Source of the DNA: Thalassotalea algicola
GTDB taxonomy: Bacteria; Pseudomonadota; Gammaproteobacteria; Enterobacterales; Alteromonadaceae
Assembly (NCBI RefSeq): GCF_012932965.1
Contig: NZ_JABBXH010000004.1
Location: 310,001 to 374,000 of the forward strand
Reading direction: 5' to 3'
DNA: 64,000 nt
Shown here piece by piece: positions 54,801 to 63,259 of the stretch. Both the position numbers and the translations under genes were made by a program. The notes below the pieces were generated by a model. That model was not told where the DNA came from. It ran no database searches and worked only from the letters and a program-made list of their open reading frames with translations. Position 1 is the first letter of the stretch. Each line of letters begins with the position of its first letter.

Positions 54801-54819
54801 ATGGCGGTGACGGAGAGAT
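54801..54819. repeat. Left attachment site (copy of the tRNA-Ser 3' end)
   Basis: It is identical over 19 bp to 61346-61364. On the minus strand it reads as the last 18 bases of tRNA-Ser, including CCA, plus one base. Confidence 0.9.
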
Positions 54820-54839
54820 CTTCCGCCACAAAACACAAA

Positions 54840-54908
54840 GTCACATAACTTTTTGAATGTATTAATTATCCTACCATCCTTAAAAATTATGTGACAGAGC
54901 TATGTGAC
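54840..54908. repeat. TATGTGAC repeats near the left island end
   Basis: TATGTGAC occurs at 54888-54895 and 54901-54908, with an inverted copy at 54840-54847. The same octamer pair, with the same following bases (AGA and TAAG), occurs near the integrase start at 61261-61281. These are likely arm-type integrase or excisionase sites. Confidence 0.6.
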
Positions 54909-54987
54909 TAAGTATCTGATAGACATTATTCGTATTGATTAGTATATTTGTATGTGTCTCAGTAAGTTGTAATTGTATGAAGGGATT

Positions 54988-56052
54988 ATGAGCGAAGGAA
55001 TTGTTACTTTTTTTAAGCACACAAATTTAGGCTTTTATCAAATTGGTGCTGACTACCACGAACCATTAGAAATCGAAGAAATATTAAACTCTCTAACAGA
55101 CTGGTTTAATGAGCGAGATCTATTGTCTGAAACTGCACCATATAAGAGTAAACGAAGAAAAACAGTTTATTTGAAAGACATTTCTAAGAATGACGATACT
55201 GGTGACTATTTAATTACTTTATGGAAAAGTCTTAACGCTAATGACGGCAATGTATACGGTTTAAGAGCTAATGAATCTCCAAATGACAATAGGCTTATAA
55301 ACGCAGACGAGCAAGCAGAGGAAGAAGTCATTTGGGGAAGACCTGCTTATTATTGGTTCATACCATCAGCAGGTGTATTTGCTTCTATCAAGTTTCACGA
55401 AAGCATTACCGACTCTGACGTTTTAAATAAATACATTAAAGACTATATCCAATTCAGAAGTGATATTAATTCGCCTACGATAGAAACAAGAACGAATAAA
55501 GCAGGTGAAGAATACGAAACAGTATACTGGGATGGTCCATACGGTAAATTATGGCTTCGTGTTGATAGTAGAAGATACACTAAAATAACGGAAAATGCGG
55601 ATCTTGATCTGATAGCCCGTGATATTACTCATTTTGTTAAGAAAGAAGAAATTATTACACATTCTGAACAAGACGAGGACTGGACTCGCTACTTTAAAAA
55701 CCTCCCTTATGTGTCAAAAGCCAAGTCAGGTAGTACAAGATCAATTAACATAGTTGTTGACGCTAAACCAACTGGCAAGCAACTAAAAGCAATGATGGAA
55801 AAATACCACCAAGATTACGGTACAAATAAGAACAAAAAATCTAACCTTGGATTTAGAAAAGAAGGTACTGGGAGCCAAACCTATTGGTTAGACGAGTTTG
55901 TAGTAAAATCTGTCATAGAAATTCCTGGTGAGGAAGAACAATCTCATTTTAACCACTCGACTATTTTTACATATTTAAATGAGCAAAGAGGAAGACTGTT
56001 AGCACCTTTTATCAGAACAAAGCAACAGCCAAAGGTTGCAGTAAATGAATAA
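54988..56052 (+). CDS. Uncharacterised soluble protein, first gene of the island cargo operon
   Basis: The protein has 354 residues from ATG 54988, preceded by GAAGGG; a TTG at 54973 is in frame. It has no signal peptide or TM segment. Visible features are a charged N-terminal region, an aromatic-rich core (GRPAYYWFIPSAGVFASIKFHES; YWDGPYGKLWLRVDSRRYTKI) and a C-terminal basic region. I recognise no family or catalytic motif. It overlaps the following membrane-protein gene by 8 bases, so the two proteins probably work together. Island position and this soluble-plus-membrane pairing are typical of phage-defence or toxin modules, but no function is shown by the sequence. Confidence 0.8.
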   Translation: MSEGIVTFFKHTNLGFYQIGADYHEPLEIEEILNSLTDWFNERDLLSETAPYKSKRRKTVYLKDISKNDDTGDYLITLWKSLNANDGNVYGLRANESPNDNRLINADEQAEEEVIWGRPAYYWFIPSAGVFASIKFHESITDSDVLNKYIKDYIQFRSDINSPTIETRTNKAGEEYETVYWDGPYGKLWLRVDSRRYTKITENADLDLIARDITHFVKKEEIITHSEQDEDWTRYFKNLPYVSKAKSGSTRSINIVVDAKPTGKQLKAMMEKYHQDYGTNKNKKSNLGFRKEGTGSQTYWLDEFVVKSVIEIPGEEEQSHFNHSTIFTYLNEQRGRLLAPFIRTKQQPKVAVNE

Positions 56053-56602
56053 AAAGGCGTTCACTATAATACTGGCAGTTATCAACGCAGTAATTGTGTT
56101 TTTAACTTTTGAAAAAGTAAGTTATGAAAATCAAAAGGATTTGATCACGTTATTGCAAAATACTTCACTAATGATTTTCACAGTATTAGGGCTGTGGATA
56201 GCTTATGCTTACCCTAAAACTAAATCAGAGGGCAATACGCTAAAAGAATTAATTAGACAGGAAGTGCCAGATAAGAATTTAAACATTAAATCACTAATTA
56301 GTGAGTTTGAAGATAAGTACAAAGAATTATCTCTACTTTTATTGGCGTTAACTCTGTCTGCAATCGTATTAGGTGCCCTACTCATTGGAGTGTTTTTGAA
56401 ATCAACATTTTTAAACAGTGAGTTAGCGCATTTCGCTTCAATGCCAATAATTAAGTTTATCAGTACATACATATTGTATGGATTAGTATTTGTACAAAGT
56501 TCTGCTATCTATCTGGTAGTTATAAAAAATGTTAATTACACAATTGAATTAAAAAATGATTTAGTAGCTTTAAAAGAAGCATTTAAGGCCAAGAGAAAAT
56601 AA
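56045..56602 (+). CDS. Four-helix membrane protein, second gene of the cargo operon
   Basis: This 185-residue protein has TM helices at about 5-22, 40-57, 96-118 and 134-160, with a charged cytoplasmic loop (60-95) and a basic C-terminal tail. Its start codon lies 8 bases inside the upstream gene. No family recognised. It could be a membrane effector gated by the partner protein, as in abortive-infection pairs. Confidence 0.8.
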   Translation: MNKKAFTIILAVINAVIVFLTFEKVSYENQKDLITLLQNTSLMIFTVLGLWIAYAYPKTKSEGNTLKELIRQEVPDKNLNIKSLISEFEDKYKELSLLLLALTLSAIVLGALLIGVFLKSTFLNSELAHFASMPIIKFISTYILYGLVFVQSSAIYLVVIKNVNYTIELKNDLVALKEAFKAKRK

Positions 56603-56605
56603 GTA

Positions 56606-57154
56606 TCAATTTGGCCTTAATATTCTCCCCCTTCTACCGCTAACATATATTTTTTTACTGCGACTATTTGGTAATTCAAAAACAGGGCACACTATCCCCC
56701 AAACATATCCCATATCTAATTCATAATTATGCGTATAAACAAAAAATAGAGCGTCATAGAATGAATACCCTAAAATCAAGTAATCACGGAGTTTAAATTT
56801 CGTTAAATCCTTGGGTTCTTTACTGGGGTTAAGCCTGAGTTGTAGCACTTGAAATTTAGCTTTTTCTTTCTCAAAAACAAATTTAGATATTGCAGCAGCT
56901 AATGGAAGCGGAGGGCATTGATTTTTTATATGTTCAATCAATTCTTTACCGTAATATTGTAGCAAAAAACCAAGTTCATTAATTAACTCAACAGGTAAAT
57001 GGCTATTAGTTAGCAAAAGTTTATGATCAACCGCCCATACAGCTCTTGTTGGAGCTTCGTATTTATCTGATAACCAATGACACTGTTCATTGATAATTGT
57101 TTGTTCTATCTCTCTTATGAGTTGATTTTGTATATGTAATTGTAGTTTTAACAT
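56606..57154 (-). CDS. Uncharacterised protein coupled to the relaxase-like gene
   Basis: This 182-residue soluble protein is rich in Leu and aromatic residues, with a basic C-terminal tail (RSKKIYVSGRRGRILRPN) that could bind DNA. Its start overlaps the end of the relaxase-like gene by seven bases (translational coupling), suggesting a joint role in mobilisation or replication. I recognise no family. It ends four bases from the convergent cargo operon. Confidence 0.72.
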   Translation of the reverse strand: MLKLQLHIQNQLIREIEQTIINEQCHWLSDKYEAPTRAVWAVDHKLLLTNSHLPVELINELGFLLQYYGKELIEHIKNQCPPLPLAAAISKFVFEKEKAKFQVLQLRLNPSKEPKDLTKFKLRDYLILGYSFYDALFFVYTHNYELDMGYVWGIVCPVFELPNSRSKKIYVSGRRGRILRPN

Positions 57155-57849
57155 TGGAGCCTCCTTGCTCTTTTCTTTATGGTTTTATTAGGAAAATTGT
57201 TTTCGGCTCCGCCGGAAACAATCTCTATAACAGCCCTACTTTTTTCATTTATTTCAGCCTTATTTTCATTAAAATAAAACTGGCTATATCGCTTTGTTCG
57301 CTGCGTTTCAGGAACATATTTCAGACAGTTAATGTTGCTATATTTAAGCACCGCAGCATTAAAGCTTTTTTTTAATAGCTTTAATGCTCCCTTTCTTTGT
57401 ATCTCACGCTTAACTTCGCCATTAATCACTTTATTAACAACTAAATTAATATGCTGGTTCTTTTGGTCGTGTAAATTGATAAAGCAACTTTTTAATAGCA
57501 ATTCTTTGTCTACCAGTAAATAATCGGATAGGTCGCTAAAAATATGCTTAGATACTTGATACCACTGCATATCACTAAGCTTAATATCTGGTGGTAAAGT
57601 AAATACGAAACTTTGGGCGTAACTCGTTATATTTCTGCCACCCTTTTTTGATTTTGCTCGTTCAAGATTTCGTTGTGTTACTTCTGAGATACAATTATTT
57701 ATGTATCGTTCAACACTATTGTGAATAGGTATTATGCGAGTTATACCACGGTGATTTTTATGATTTTTCGCCGTTAAATAATTCAAATAAGAGCAGATAC
57801 CCGAATGTTCGTCCCGAACAGGCTCTGCGATTACAGTCCAATTTTTCAT
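57148..57849 (-). CDS. HUH-type relaxase/replication-like protein
   Basis: The protein has 233 residues from ATG 57849. The frame is open upstream to 58032, but that extension is hydrophobic, lacks an RBS and does not look conserved. An early Tyr pair (Y21, Y24 in SYLNYLTAKNH) could supply the nucleophile. SYAQSFVFTLPP resembles the second strand of relaxases. H127-D...NQH133-I-N135 resembles the H-D-x-x-x-N-x-H-x-H/N metal motif of MOBP/MobA-type enzymes, with Asn in place of the last His. It is short for a full relaxase, so it may be a minimal nicking or replication initiator. Confidence 0.6.
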   Translation of the reverse strand: MKNWTVIAEPVRDEHSGICSYLNYLTAKNHKNHRGITRIIPIHNSVERYINNCISEVTQRNLERAKSKKGGRNITSYAQSFVFTLPPDIKLSDMQWYQVSKHIFSDLSDYLLVDKELLLKSCFINLHDQKNQHINLVVNKVINGEVKREIQRKGALKLLKKSFNAAVLKYSNINCLKYVPETQRTKRYSQFYFNENKAEINEKSRAVIEIVSGGAENNFPNKTIKKRARRLQC

Positions 57850-58570
57850 TCCATTCTCGTTTGTTCTAATTTCAATAAAACATAAAAATGAAAATTGTAA
57901 ATATCTGGTGTTAATTAATTTTGGTAATAAGTCACAAACTACCCCAAAACTAATTAACTTCCAGATAGGCAAACCATATAAAAACAAGTTTTCAGGTTTA
58001 CTTCTGGTTTTTGCACAGCAAAAATTTGACAAGAAATTTTTTAATGATACAACAATAAATGAGTAACGTTTTTACGTTGGTAAGAATTGTGTCTTGCTAC
58101 ATATCTAATTATTGTTGTTATTAATCTTTGTTAATCATTTCTTCCTGATTGTTCTTTGGTCAGATGTTTTGGAGTTCAATCAGCTAAGGCTTTACAAGGG
58201 ATTTCGTTAAAGCCCACCTGTGACGAACAGTACAACAAATAAGCGCTTTATTTAAAGTAAACTTCTTGGGAATACGGGTAAACCAACCAGCACCAAGTAA
58301 AAAAATGCAGGGCTAAGTAAAGTTAAGTGAATTTGTTTAAATCTGTTAAGTGGAAGGTGCGAGAGCCAGCAATGTATTTTTAGCTGGATAAGTCCACTTT
58401 GCGAAAAGATTGAAATACACAATCCAGTAGCCACGGTATAAAAGAAGGCAATATTAATGTGAAATATTGTGATTGATTTTAACCAGCTTCGTCCTATACC
58501 CGTTAGTTTTGGGTAGGGGTTCGGTTTGCTGGTATAAAAGAAAAAATATTAGCTTTCAAAGCAAACCGAA
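57850..58570. other. Structured non-coding region of the island, candidate oriT or RNA
   Basis: This 720-bp stretch holds several inverted repeats. GGCTTTA/TAAAGCC lies at 58188-58214. A nested pair has AAGTGGA/TCCACTT outside and CCAGC/GCTGG inside (58348-58399). TTCGGTTTGCT/AGCAAACCGAA has 11-bp arms at 58520-58530 and 58560-58570. GGTATAAAAGAA is repeated at 58435 and 58531. No convincing coding gene is present. Beside a relaxase-like gene, an origin of transfer is the best guess; a structured RNA is the alternative. Confidence 0.55.
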
Positions 58571-59311
58571 TTAGTCTCCACGGATAGCTCGCCTACGCTC
58601 TCTGCAATAATGATAAATGCTACTTGCTCCAAAAACTTCAATTCGCTTTAACTCTTCATCACTAAAATTATCTTCATATGACAACCTGTCTTCTCTTCCT
58701 TCTGGCCATTGTAAAAATCGATATAGTACAGCTATCGCTCTCTCTGGAATAGGAGCACGATCTTCAGGTGTATAAGCAATTAGAGCACCTTCTTGATAAA
58801 AATAATCGTTTTCTAAGATATCACGTTGATCAAGTTTTAATAAATCTGCAAATTGAACTCTCCAAAATTCCATATATTCTTCAAAAGTTTCTTTATGGCT
58901 TCTATCTTCAATTTTCTTTCCTAAATCCAAAGCTGCTAACAATAAACGAGAAGAGGATAACCAAGCATACCTATCGTTAACTGGATAGTTTGTTTCTGGG
59001 TCTAACTTTAATGCGTTGAAAGCTTTTTCAAACAATTCTTTTGCTTGTTCAAGATATGCCTCAGATCTTCTCCATTGTTGATCATTTACCAATTTCCATA
59101 TAGCAACGTAAACACCAATAGAAACGCCAATCAAACTAAATACTCTAACTAGCAGTTCAGGAGAATATTGCTCTATTCTTTCAACGGTAATTAAAACTAA
59201 AAACCACCAAGCTAACGACATTAAAGCCAGTAAAACACCGTTTGCAATATCTTTATATTTATCACTTATTGGATTAAATATTTTTTCGAGTATTCTAAAT
59301 AACAGATCCAT
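58571..59311 (-). CDS. Two-helix membrane protein with cytoplasmic helical domain
   Basis: This 246-residue protein has TM helices at about 25-43 and 54-73 and then a helical cytoplasmic domain of about 170 residues (SEAYLEQAKELFEKAFNALKLD, WLSSSRLLLAALDLGKK). It is encoded 11 bp after the integrase gene. No family recognised. It is likely an accessory or cargo gene of the island. Confidence 0.75.
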   Translation of the reverse strand: MDLLFRILEKIFNPISDKYKDIANGVLLALMSLAWWFLVLITVERIEQYSPELLVRVFSLIGVSIGVYVAIWKLVNDQQWRRSEAYLEQAKELFEKAFNALKLDPETNYPVNDRYAWLSSSRLLLAALDLGKKIEDRSHKETFEEYMEFWRVQFADLLKLDQRDILENDYFYQEGALIAYTPEDRAPIPERAIAVLYRFLQWPEGREDRLSYEDNFSDEELKRIEVFGASSIYHYCRERRRAIRGD

Positions 59312-59322
59312 AAAATTCCTTT

Positions 59323-61251
59323 TTAATAATCAACCTGTTCAACTAACTCTTTCAATGCTTCCATATGTGTAGAGGTATTTTTACCATAGCGCTCAAATGT
59401 TACGTTGTCCGATTTCATATGACCGACTACTTGTTTAACCATATACCCGTCACAGCCTTTAAACTTCAAGCGAGATATAAACGTAGTTCTAAAACAGTGG
59501 AAGTCGATCATTATCCCTTGTTGTGCTTCTTGATCTTTATCGACTCCCATATTTCGAAGAGCTGTTCTGTTAAACCAACGAGAAATAGGTTCAGCCCAAC
59601 CATCTCGTTTTTTCTCAGTCTTCCCTACCCTTATTTGAGAGAAAACTATTTCTTCACCTTTATTTCTCTTTTCCTCTACAAACTTGATTAAACCCAGTTC
59701 AATTAGCTTTGAATGCACAGGTACAACTCTTCGAGAAGACTCTGTTTTTAGCTTTTTGTCAGTTAAATTAATAAAATGAATGCCCTTTTCTATTTGAAAG
59801 TCGTCAACTGTTAAAGCAGCTATCTCATTAAGTCGCATTCCGGTGTACAGCGCTACCTTAGGAAACCAATAAATGTCATCACGGATTGTTTTTGCTTCTG
59901 ATTTTTTAAGTGGCTCATAAGCCATTATTTTATTGATTTCACTTTGTGTGTAAGAACGCCTTGAAGCTGTGTTTTTATCCGTTTCTTTAATGCTTAGTTT
60001 CATGAACTGATTACCTTTATTAATTTTTTTATGTTGGTAACACCAATTAAAAAATGCACCATAATTTGATAAATATTTGTTTAGCGTAGCTACGGCAATA
60101 GTTTCTTGCTTTCTACCTTTTTCACCATTGGCGTATTTGGAAAGCAAACTCTCTTTAATCTCAACTGCCTGTTCTCTATCAAAATTAAGAATATTGCAGT
60201 CTTCACCAATCAAAGAATAGAGATATTCAAATGCTATTTCATATTGTCTTACCGTATCAGCCTGTGTGGACTTAGCTTTTTCCACCATAAACAACTTAGC
60301 CATTTCTGATAATTGGACGGCTTCTTCGGCTTCTTTTTTGGCAGCTTGCTCTGCTTTAAAGTCTTTAATGGTGGAAAGCGTTTCTTTCAGCGTTTCAAAC
60401 ATTTCGCTAAACGATTGCATTTGAGTCGGCGACAAGGACTCACGCTCAAATGCTTCTTCACTAAAACAATCAAAGCTTTGTTTGTATTCTTTAAGCTGTT
60501 TAGCCAAGGATTGCTTAAAGCTGAACTCTAAACTCAAATGACGAGCGACAAACCGAGCAAGCGCTTCACCGTCTGGTTCGTCTGTATAAACTTCAAGAGG
60601 AAAGGCTTTTACATAACTTTCCCCGTAGCCAAATTCAGAAAATAATTTTTCCGCTGCTGTTGCCTGAGTTAAGGATAATTGACTGTCAGAAGGCTGTTTA
60701 GCACGCCTAAATTCATTTGTTCGAGTGAAGGCTGCGTAATCATCTAAAAACGATAATAAATAGCCTTTTTGAGCCAGTAACTCAGTATTGCCATCAAAGC
60801 CTTGTGGTGTAATGTTACTTTGTAAATACTCTTGGAATGTTGATATATCTTGGGGGGTAATCTGAGGTAACTCGTCTAAGGACTCAGTTACAGACATTTC
60901 AGCAGCAATAGCTTGTTTACCCCAAGATAAATACTGCTTAAACCGCTCTTTTAGGTAATTGCGAAAATCCCACTTATCGCCCTGCATATCTTCCTTCGCT
61001 TGCGCTTCTCTTATTTCACGCACCATATCCATAGCTTCTGAATAGTCCCACATAATGCTCTCCCTAAATAACAACGGTTTAATTAAGAGTGCTAACCGTT
61101 GAGCTACATTTAAATCAGACGTATTGAGACTACCAATAAAAAACTGATTTTCAAGAGAAAAATGTTTGATTATTTGATTTGGAATGCGAACTCTAAAATA
61201 AAAATTTTTCGAGTGAGGATATTTGTATAGATAGTGACTCAGTCTGTTCAT
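59323..61251 (-). CDS. Tyrosine-type site-specific integrase of the island
   Basis: This 642-residue tyrosine recombinase is longer than typical phage integrases. It has an N-terminal DUF6538-like region (LYKYPHSKNFYFRVRIPNQI), a helical core-binding domain (about 315-420) and a catalytic domain with the R-HxxR-H-Y set: Arg in YTGMRLNEIAAL (about 472), HCFRTTF (about 585), VGHM (about 620) and Tyr in FERYGKN (about 627). It lies 95 bp from the tRNA-Ser gene it most likely uses as attB. Its start region contains TATGTGAC repeats also found at the left end. Confidence 0.95.
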   Translation of the reverse strand: MNRLSHYLYKYPHSKNFYFRVRIPNQIIKHFSLENQFFIGSLNTSDLNVAQRLALLIKPLLFRESIMWDYSEAMDMVREIREAQAKEDMQGDKWDFRNYLKERFKQYLSWGKQAIAAEMSVTESLDELPQITPQDISTFQEYLQSNITPQGFDGNTELLAQKGYLLSFLDDYAAFTRTNEFRRAKQPSDSQLSLTQATAAEKLFSEFGYGESYVKAFPLEVYTDEPDGEALARFVARHLSLEFSFKQSLAKQLKEYKQSFDCFSEEAFERESLSPTQMQSFSEMFETLKETLSTIKDFKAEQAAKKEAEEAVQLSEMAKLFMVEKAKSTQADTVRQYEIAFEYLYSLIGEDCNILNFDREQAVEIKESLLSKYANGEKGRKQETIAVATLNKYLSNYGAFFNWCYQHKKINKGNQFMKLSIKETDKNTASRRSYTQSEINKIMAYEPLKKSEAKTIRDDIYWFPKVALYTGMRLNEIAALTVDDFQIEKGIHFINLTDKKLKTESSRRVVPVHSKLIELGLIKFVEEKRNKGEEIVFSQIRVGKTEKKRDGWAEPISRWFNRTALRNMGVDKDQEAQQGIMIDFHCFRTTFISRLKFKGCDGYMVKQVVGHMKSDNVTFERYGKNTSTHMEALKELVEQVDY

Positions 61252-61260
61252 AACTTACCT

Positions 61261-61281
61261 TATGTGACTAAGTTATGTGAC
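61261..61281. repeat. TATGTGAC repeats near the right island end
   Basis: Two copies of TATGTGAC (61261-61268 and 61274-61281) lie between the integrase start and attR. They match copies at the left end including the bases that follow. Confidence 0.6.
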
Positions 61282-61345
61282 AGACCTAAAAAACCTCAAA
61301 AAAACACAGTTTTAACTATATGTTTTTAAAAGATTATTTGAATTT

Positions 61346-61364
61346 ATGGCGGTGACGGAGAGAT
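61346..61364. repeat. Right attachment site within the tRNA-Ser 3' end
   Basis: It is identical to 54801-54819 and overlaps the 3' end and encoded CCA of the tRNA-Ser gene on the minus strand. Confidence 0.9.
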
Positions 61365-61434
61365 TCGAACTCTCGAAAGGTTGCCCTTTACACACTTTCC
61401 AGGCGTGCTCCTTCAGCCACTCGGACACGTCACC
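61347..61434 (-). tRNA. tRNA-Ser (anticodon GGA)
   Basis: This 88-nt class II tRNA has acceptor arms GGTGACG/CGTCACC, a D arm GAGTGGCTGAAGG, an anticodon loop CTGGAAA (GGA), a long variable arm, a TTCGAAT T loop and an encoded CCA. It remains intact and functional after island integration. Confidence 0.96.
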
Positions 61435-61472
61435 TTATATAGATTTGCTTAAAAAAAGCTGCGCTATGTTAG

Positions 61473-61500
61473 AAAAAAAGCCTTGTTTTAGCAAGGCTTT
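61473..61500 (-). terminator. Terminator downstream of nadA
   Basis: On the minus strand AAAGCCTTG and CAAGGCTTT (plus 61477-61485 and 61492-61500) form a 9-bp stem followed by a T7 run, closing nadA before the tRNA-Ser gene. Confidence 0.85.
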
Positions 61501-61550
61501 ATTATCGTAAACTAATTATTTGTATAGAGTTTAAACAAACATACTTAAAA

Positions 61551-62591
61551 TTATCGTTTTAGCGATGCTGAAAACTCTAGCATACGATTAGTTGAACGAA
61601 GGGCACCTTTGCGTAAATTCATATCCACAAACACTTCTTTACCTTTAGGATTTACAAGTGCTTCTTCGATTGCTTGTAAACCATTCATTGCCATCCAAGG
61701 GCAATGTGCACAACTTCTACATGTCGCGCCTTCTCCAGCCGTTGGCGCTTCGAAAAATTCTTTTTCAGGACATAGTTGCTGCATCTTATAAAAAATACCG
61801 CGATCTGTTGCGACGATAAATTTTTTATTAGGTAGCTCTTGTGCCGCTTTGATAAGTTGACTTGTGGAGCCAACAGCATCGGCTAAGTCAATAATTTCAG
61901 CAGGAGACTCAGGATGAACCAATACAGCTGCATCGGCATGTAAAGCTTTCATATCCACTAGTGCTTTCGTTTTAAACTCGTCATGGACGATACAAGCACC
62001 CTGCCACATTAACATGTCGGCACCAGTCTGCTTTTGAATGTAATTTCCTAAATGACGATCTGGCCCCCACAAGATTTTTTCACCCTGCTCTTCTAGGTGC
62101 TCGACGATTTCAAGTGCACAGGATGAAGTTACTATCCAATCTGCTCGCGCTTTAACAGCAGTAGAGGTATTTGCATACACCACTACAGTGCGATCAGGAT
62201 GTTCATTGCAAAACGCATCAAACTGTTCAATTGGACAGCCTAAATCTAATGAACATGTAGCTTCAAGAGTCGGCATAACAACAGTCTTTTCAGGCGTAAG
62301 TACCTTTGCTGTCTCGCCCATAAATTTGACACCTGCGATGATAAGCGTATCAGCTTCGTGTTGATTACCAAAACGAGCCATTTCCAAAGAGTCTGCTACA
62401 CACCCGCCCGTTTCTTCAGCTAACGCTTGAATTTCAGGGTCGGTATAATAATGCGCGATCAATACAGCGTTTTTTTCCTTTAGCAGCTTTTTGATGCTTT
62501 CCTTATATTGTGCTTTTTCAGCAACACTTAAAGGTTGTGGTTTTGCGGGAAATTGAAAATCTATATCAACGGCTAAATTCGCTTGCGACAT
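61551..62591 (-). CDS. nadA: Quinolinate synthase
   Basis: This 346-residue enzyme makes quinolinate from iminoaspartate and dihydroxyacetone phosphate in NAD synthesis. It has [27 protein letters not shown], the motif FMGETAKVL, and cysteines expected to hold the 4Fe-4S cluster ([31 protein letters not shown]). Length is typical. It stands alone between the tRNA-Lys cluster and tRNA-Ser. Confidence 0.97.
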   Translation of the reverse strand: MSQANLAVDIDFQFPAKPQPLSVAEKAQYKESIKKLLKEKNAVLIAHYYTDPEIQALAEETGGCVADSLEMARFGNQHEADTLIIAGVKFMGETAKVLTPEKTVVMPTLEATCSLDLGCPIEQFDAFCNEHPDRTVVVYANTSTAVKARADWIVTSSCALEIVEHLEEQGEKILWGPDRHLGNYIQKQTGADMLMWQGACIVHDEFKTKALVDMKALHADAAVLVHPESPAEIIDLADAVGSTSQLIKAAQELPNKKFIVATDRGIFYKMQQLCPEKEFFEAPTAGEGATCRSCAHCPWMAMNGLQAIEEALVNPKGKEVFVDMNLRKGALRSTNRMLEFSASLKR

Positions 62592-62787
62592 TACTAACTC
62601 TAATCATCTTTTGGTATTAAAAACGGCGGCAATTATACGCCATACACAAATAAAAGTGTACTAACGCTATTCTCATTATCATAGCGAGAAAGTATAAGAA
62701 CAATAAACCTGCGGAATAATAGTAAAAAATTAATAGTTGAATAAGGTTTAACTGGGAGAATAAAGAAATTTTGAACACTTAGAAAAG

Positions 62788-62863
62788 TGGTCGGTCGTGA
62801 AGGATTTGAACCTTCGACAAATTGGTTAAAAGCCAACTGCTCTACCAACTGAGCTAACGACCG
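62788..62863 (-). tRNA. tRNA-Lys (anticodon TTT), copy 1
   Basis: This 76-nt tRNA has acceptor pairing CGGTCGT/ACGACCG, anticodon loop CTTTTAA (TTT) and encoded CCA. It is identical to the next two copies. Confidence 0.96.
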
Positions 62864-62910
62864 ATACAGAATAAATTTTAACAATTTAATTCACTTTCTT
62901 AAGAAGAAAG

Positions 62911-62986
62911 TGGTCGGTCGTGAAGGATTTGAACCTTCGACAAATTGGTTAAAAGCCAACTGCTCTACCAACTGAGCTAACGACCG
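62911..62986 (-). tRNA. tRNA-Lys (anticodon TTT), copy 2
   Basis: It is identical in all 76 bases to copy 1 and is separated from it by 47 bases. Confidence 0.96.
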
Positions 62987-63038
62987 ATATCTAAATTGTA
63001 ATAACAAACACTTAACGTCACTCTCCTTGGTAAGAAAG

Positions 63039-63114
63039 TGGTCGGTCGTGAAGGATTTGAACCTTCGACAAATTGGTTAAAAGCCAACTGCTCTACCAAC
63101 TGAGCTAACGACCG
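63039..63114 (-). tRNA. tRNA-Lys (anticodon TTT), copy 3
   Basis: It is identical in all 76 bases to the other two copies and is the promoter-proximal one on the minus strand, so the three are likely processed from one transcript. Confidence 0.96.
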
Positions 63115-63259
63115 ACATTTGTTTTTGCGTTTCCCTCTCGTTCAACGCGCCGCATATGATACTTATAATTTTTTTCAGTGCAACAACAATTTTGAAGTTT
63201 TTTTCGAATTCTTGACTGTTTGCGCAAAAACACAACAGAGTGAACAAGTTATCGACAAA

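Larger units (their letters stand above)
54801..61364. mobile_element. tRNA-Ser-integrated genomic island of about 6.6 kb
   Basis: A 19-bp direct repeat, ATGGCGGTGACGGAGAGAT, bounds the element at 54801-54819 and 61346-61364. The right copy is the 3' end of an intact tRNA-Ser gene. Inside are a tyrosine integrase directly next to the tRNA, a two-helix membrane protein, a structured non-coding region, a relaxase-like protein and its overlapping partner, and a convergent two-gene operon. The combination suggests a small integrative mobilizable element or satellite rather than a phage: no structural genes are present. Confidence 0.88.

Noticed and set aside
57850-58032. N-terminal extension of the relaxase-like frame to 58032
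   Set aside because: The extra 61 residues are Cys/Phe-rich and hydrophobic and have no RBS; ATG 57849 starts a sequence that looks like a normal protein N-terminus.
58252-58434. 60-codon minus-strand frame in the island non-coding region
   Set aside because: It spans the nested inverted repeat, has no plausible RBS and has a composition unlike a protein; structured DNA or RNA explains the region better.
62633-62884. 83-codon minus-strand frame between nadA and tRNA-Lys
   Set aside because: It overlaps the first tRNA-Lys gene and is a typical false frame across a tRNA.
62788-63114. Three regularly spaced identical repeats that could suggest a CRISPR-like array
   Set aside because: Each 76-base unit folds as tRNA-Lys(TTT) with encoded CCA.
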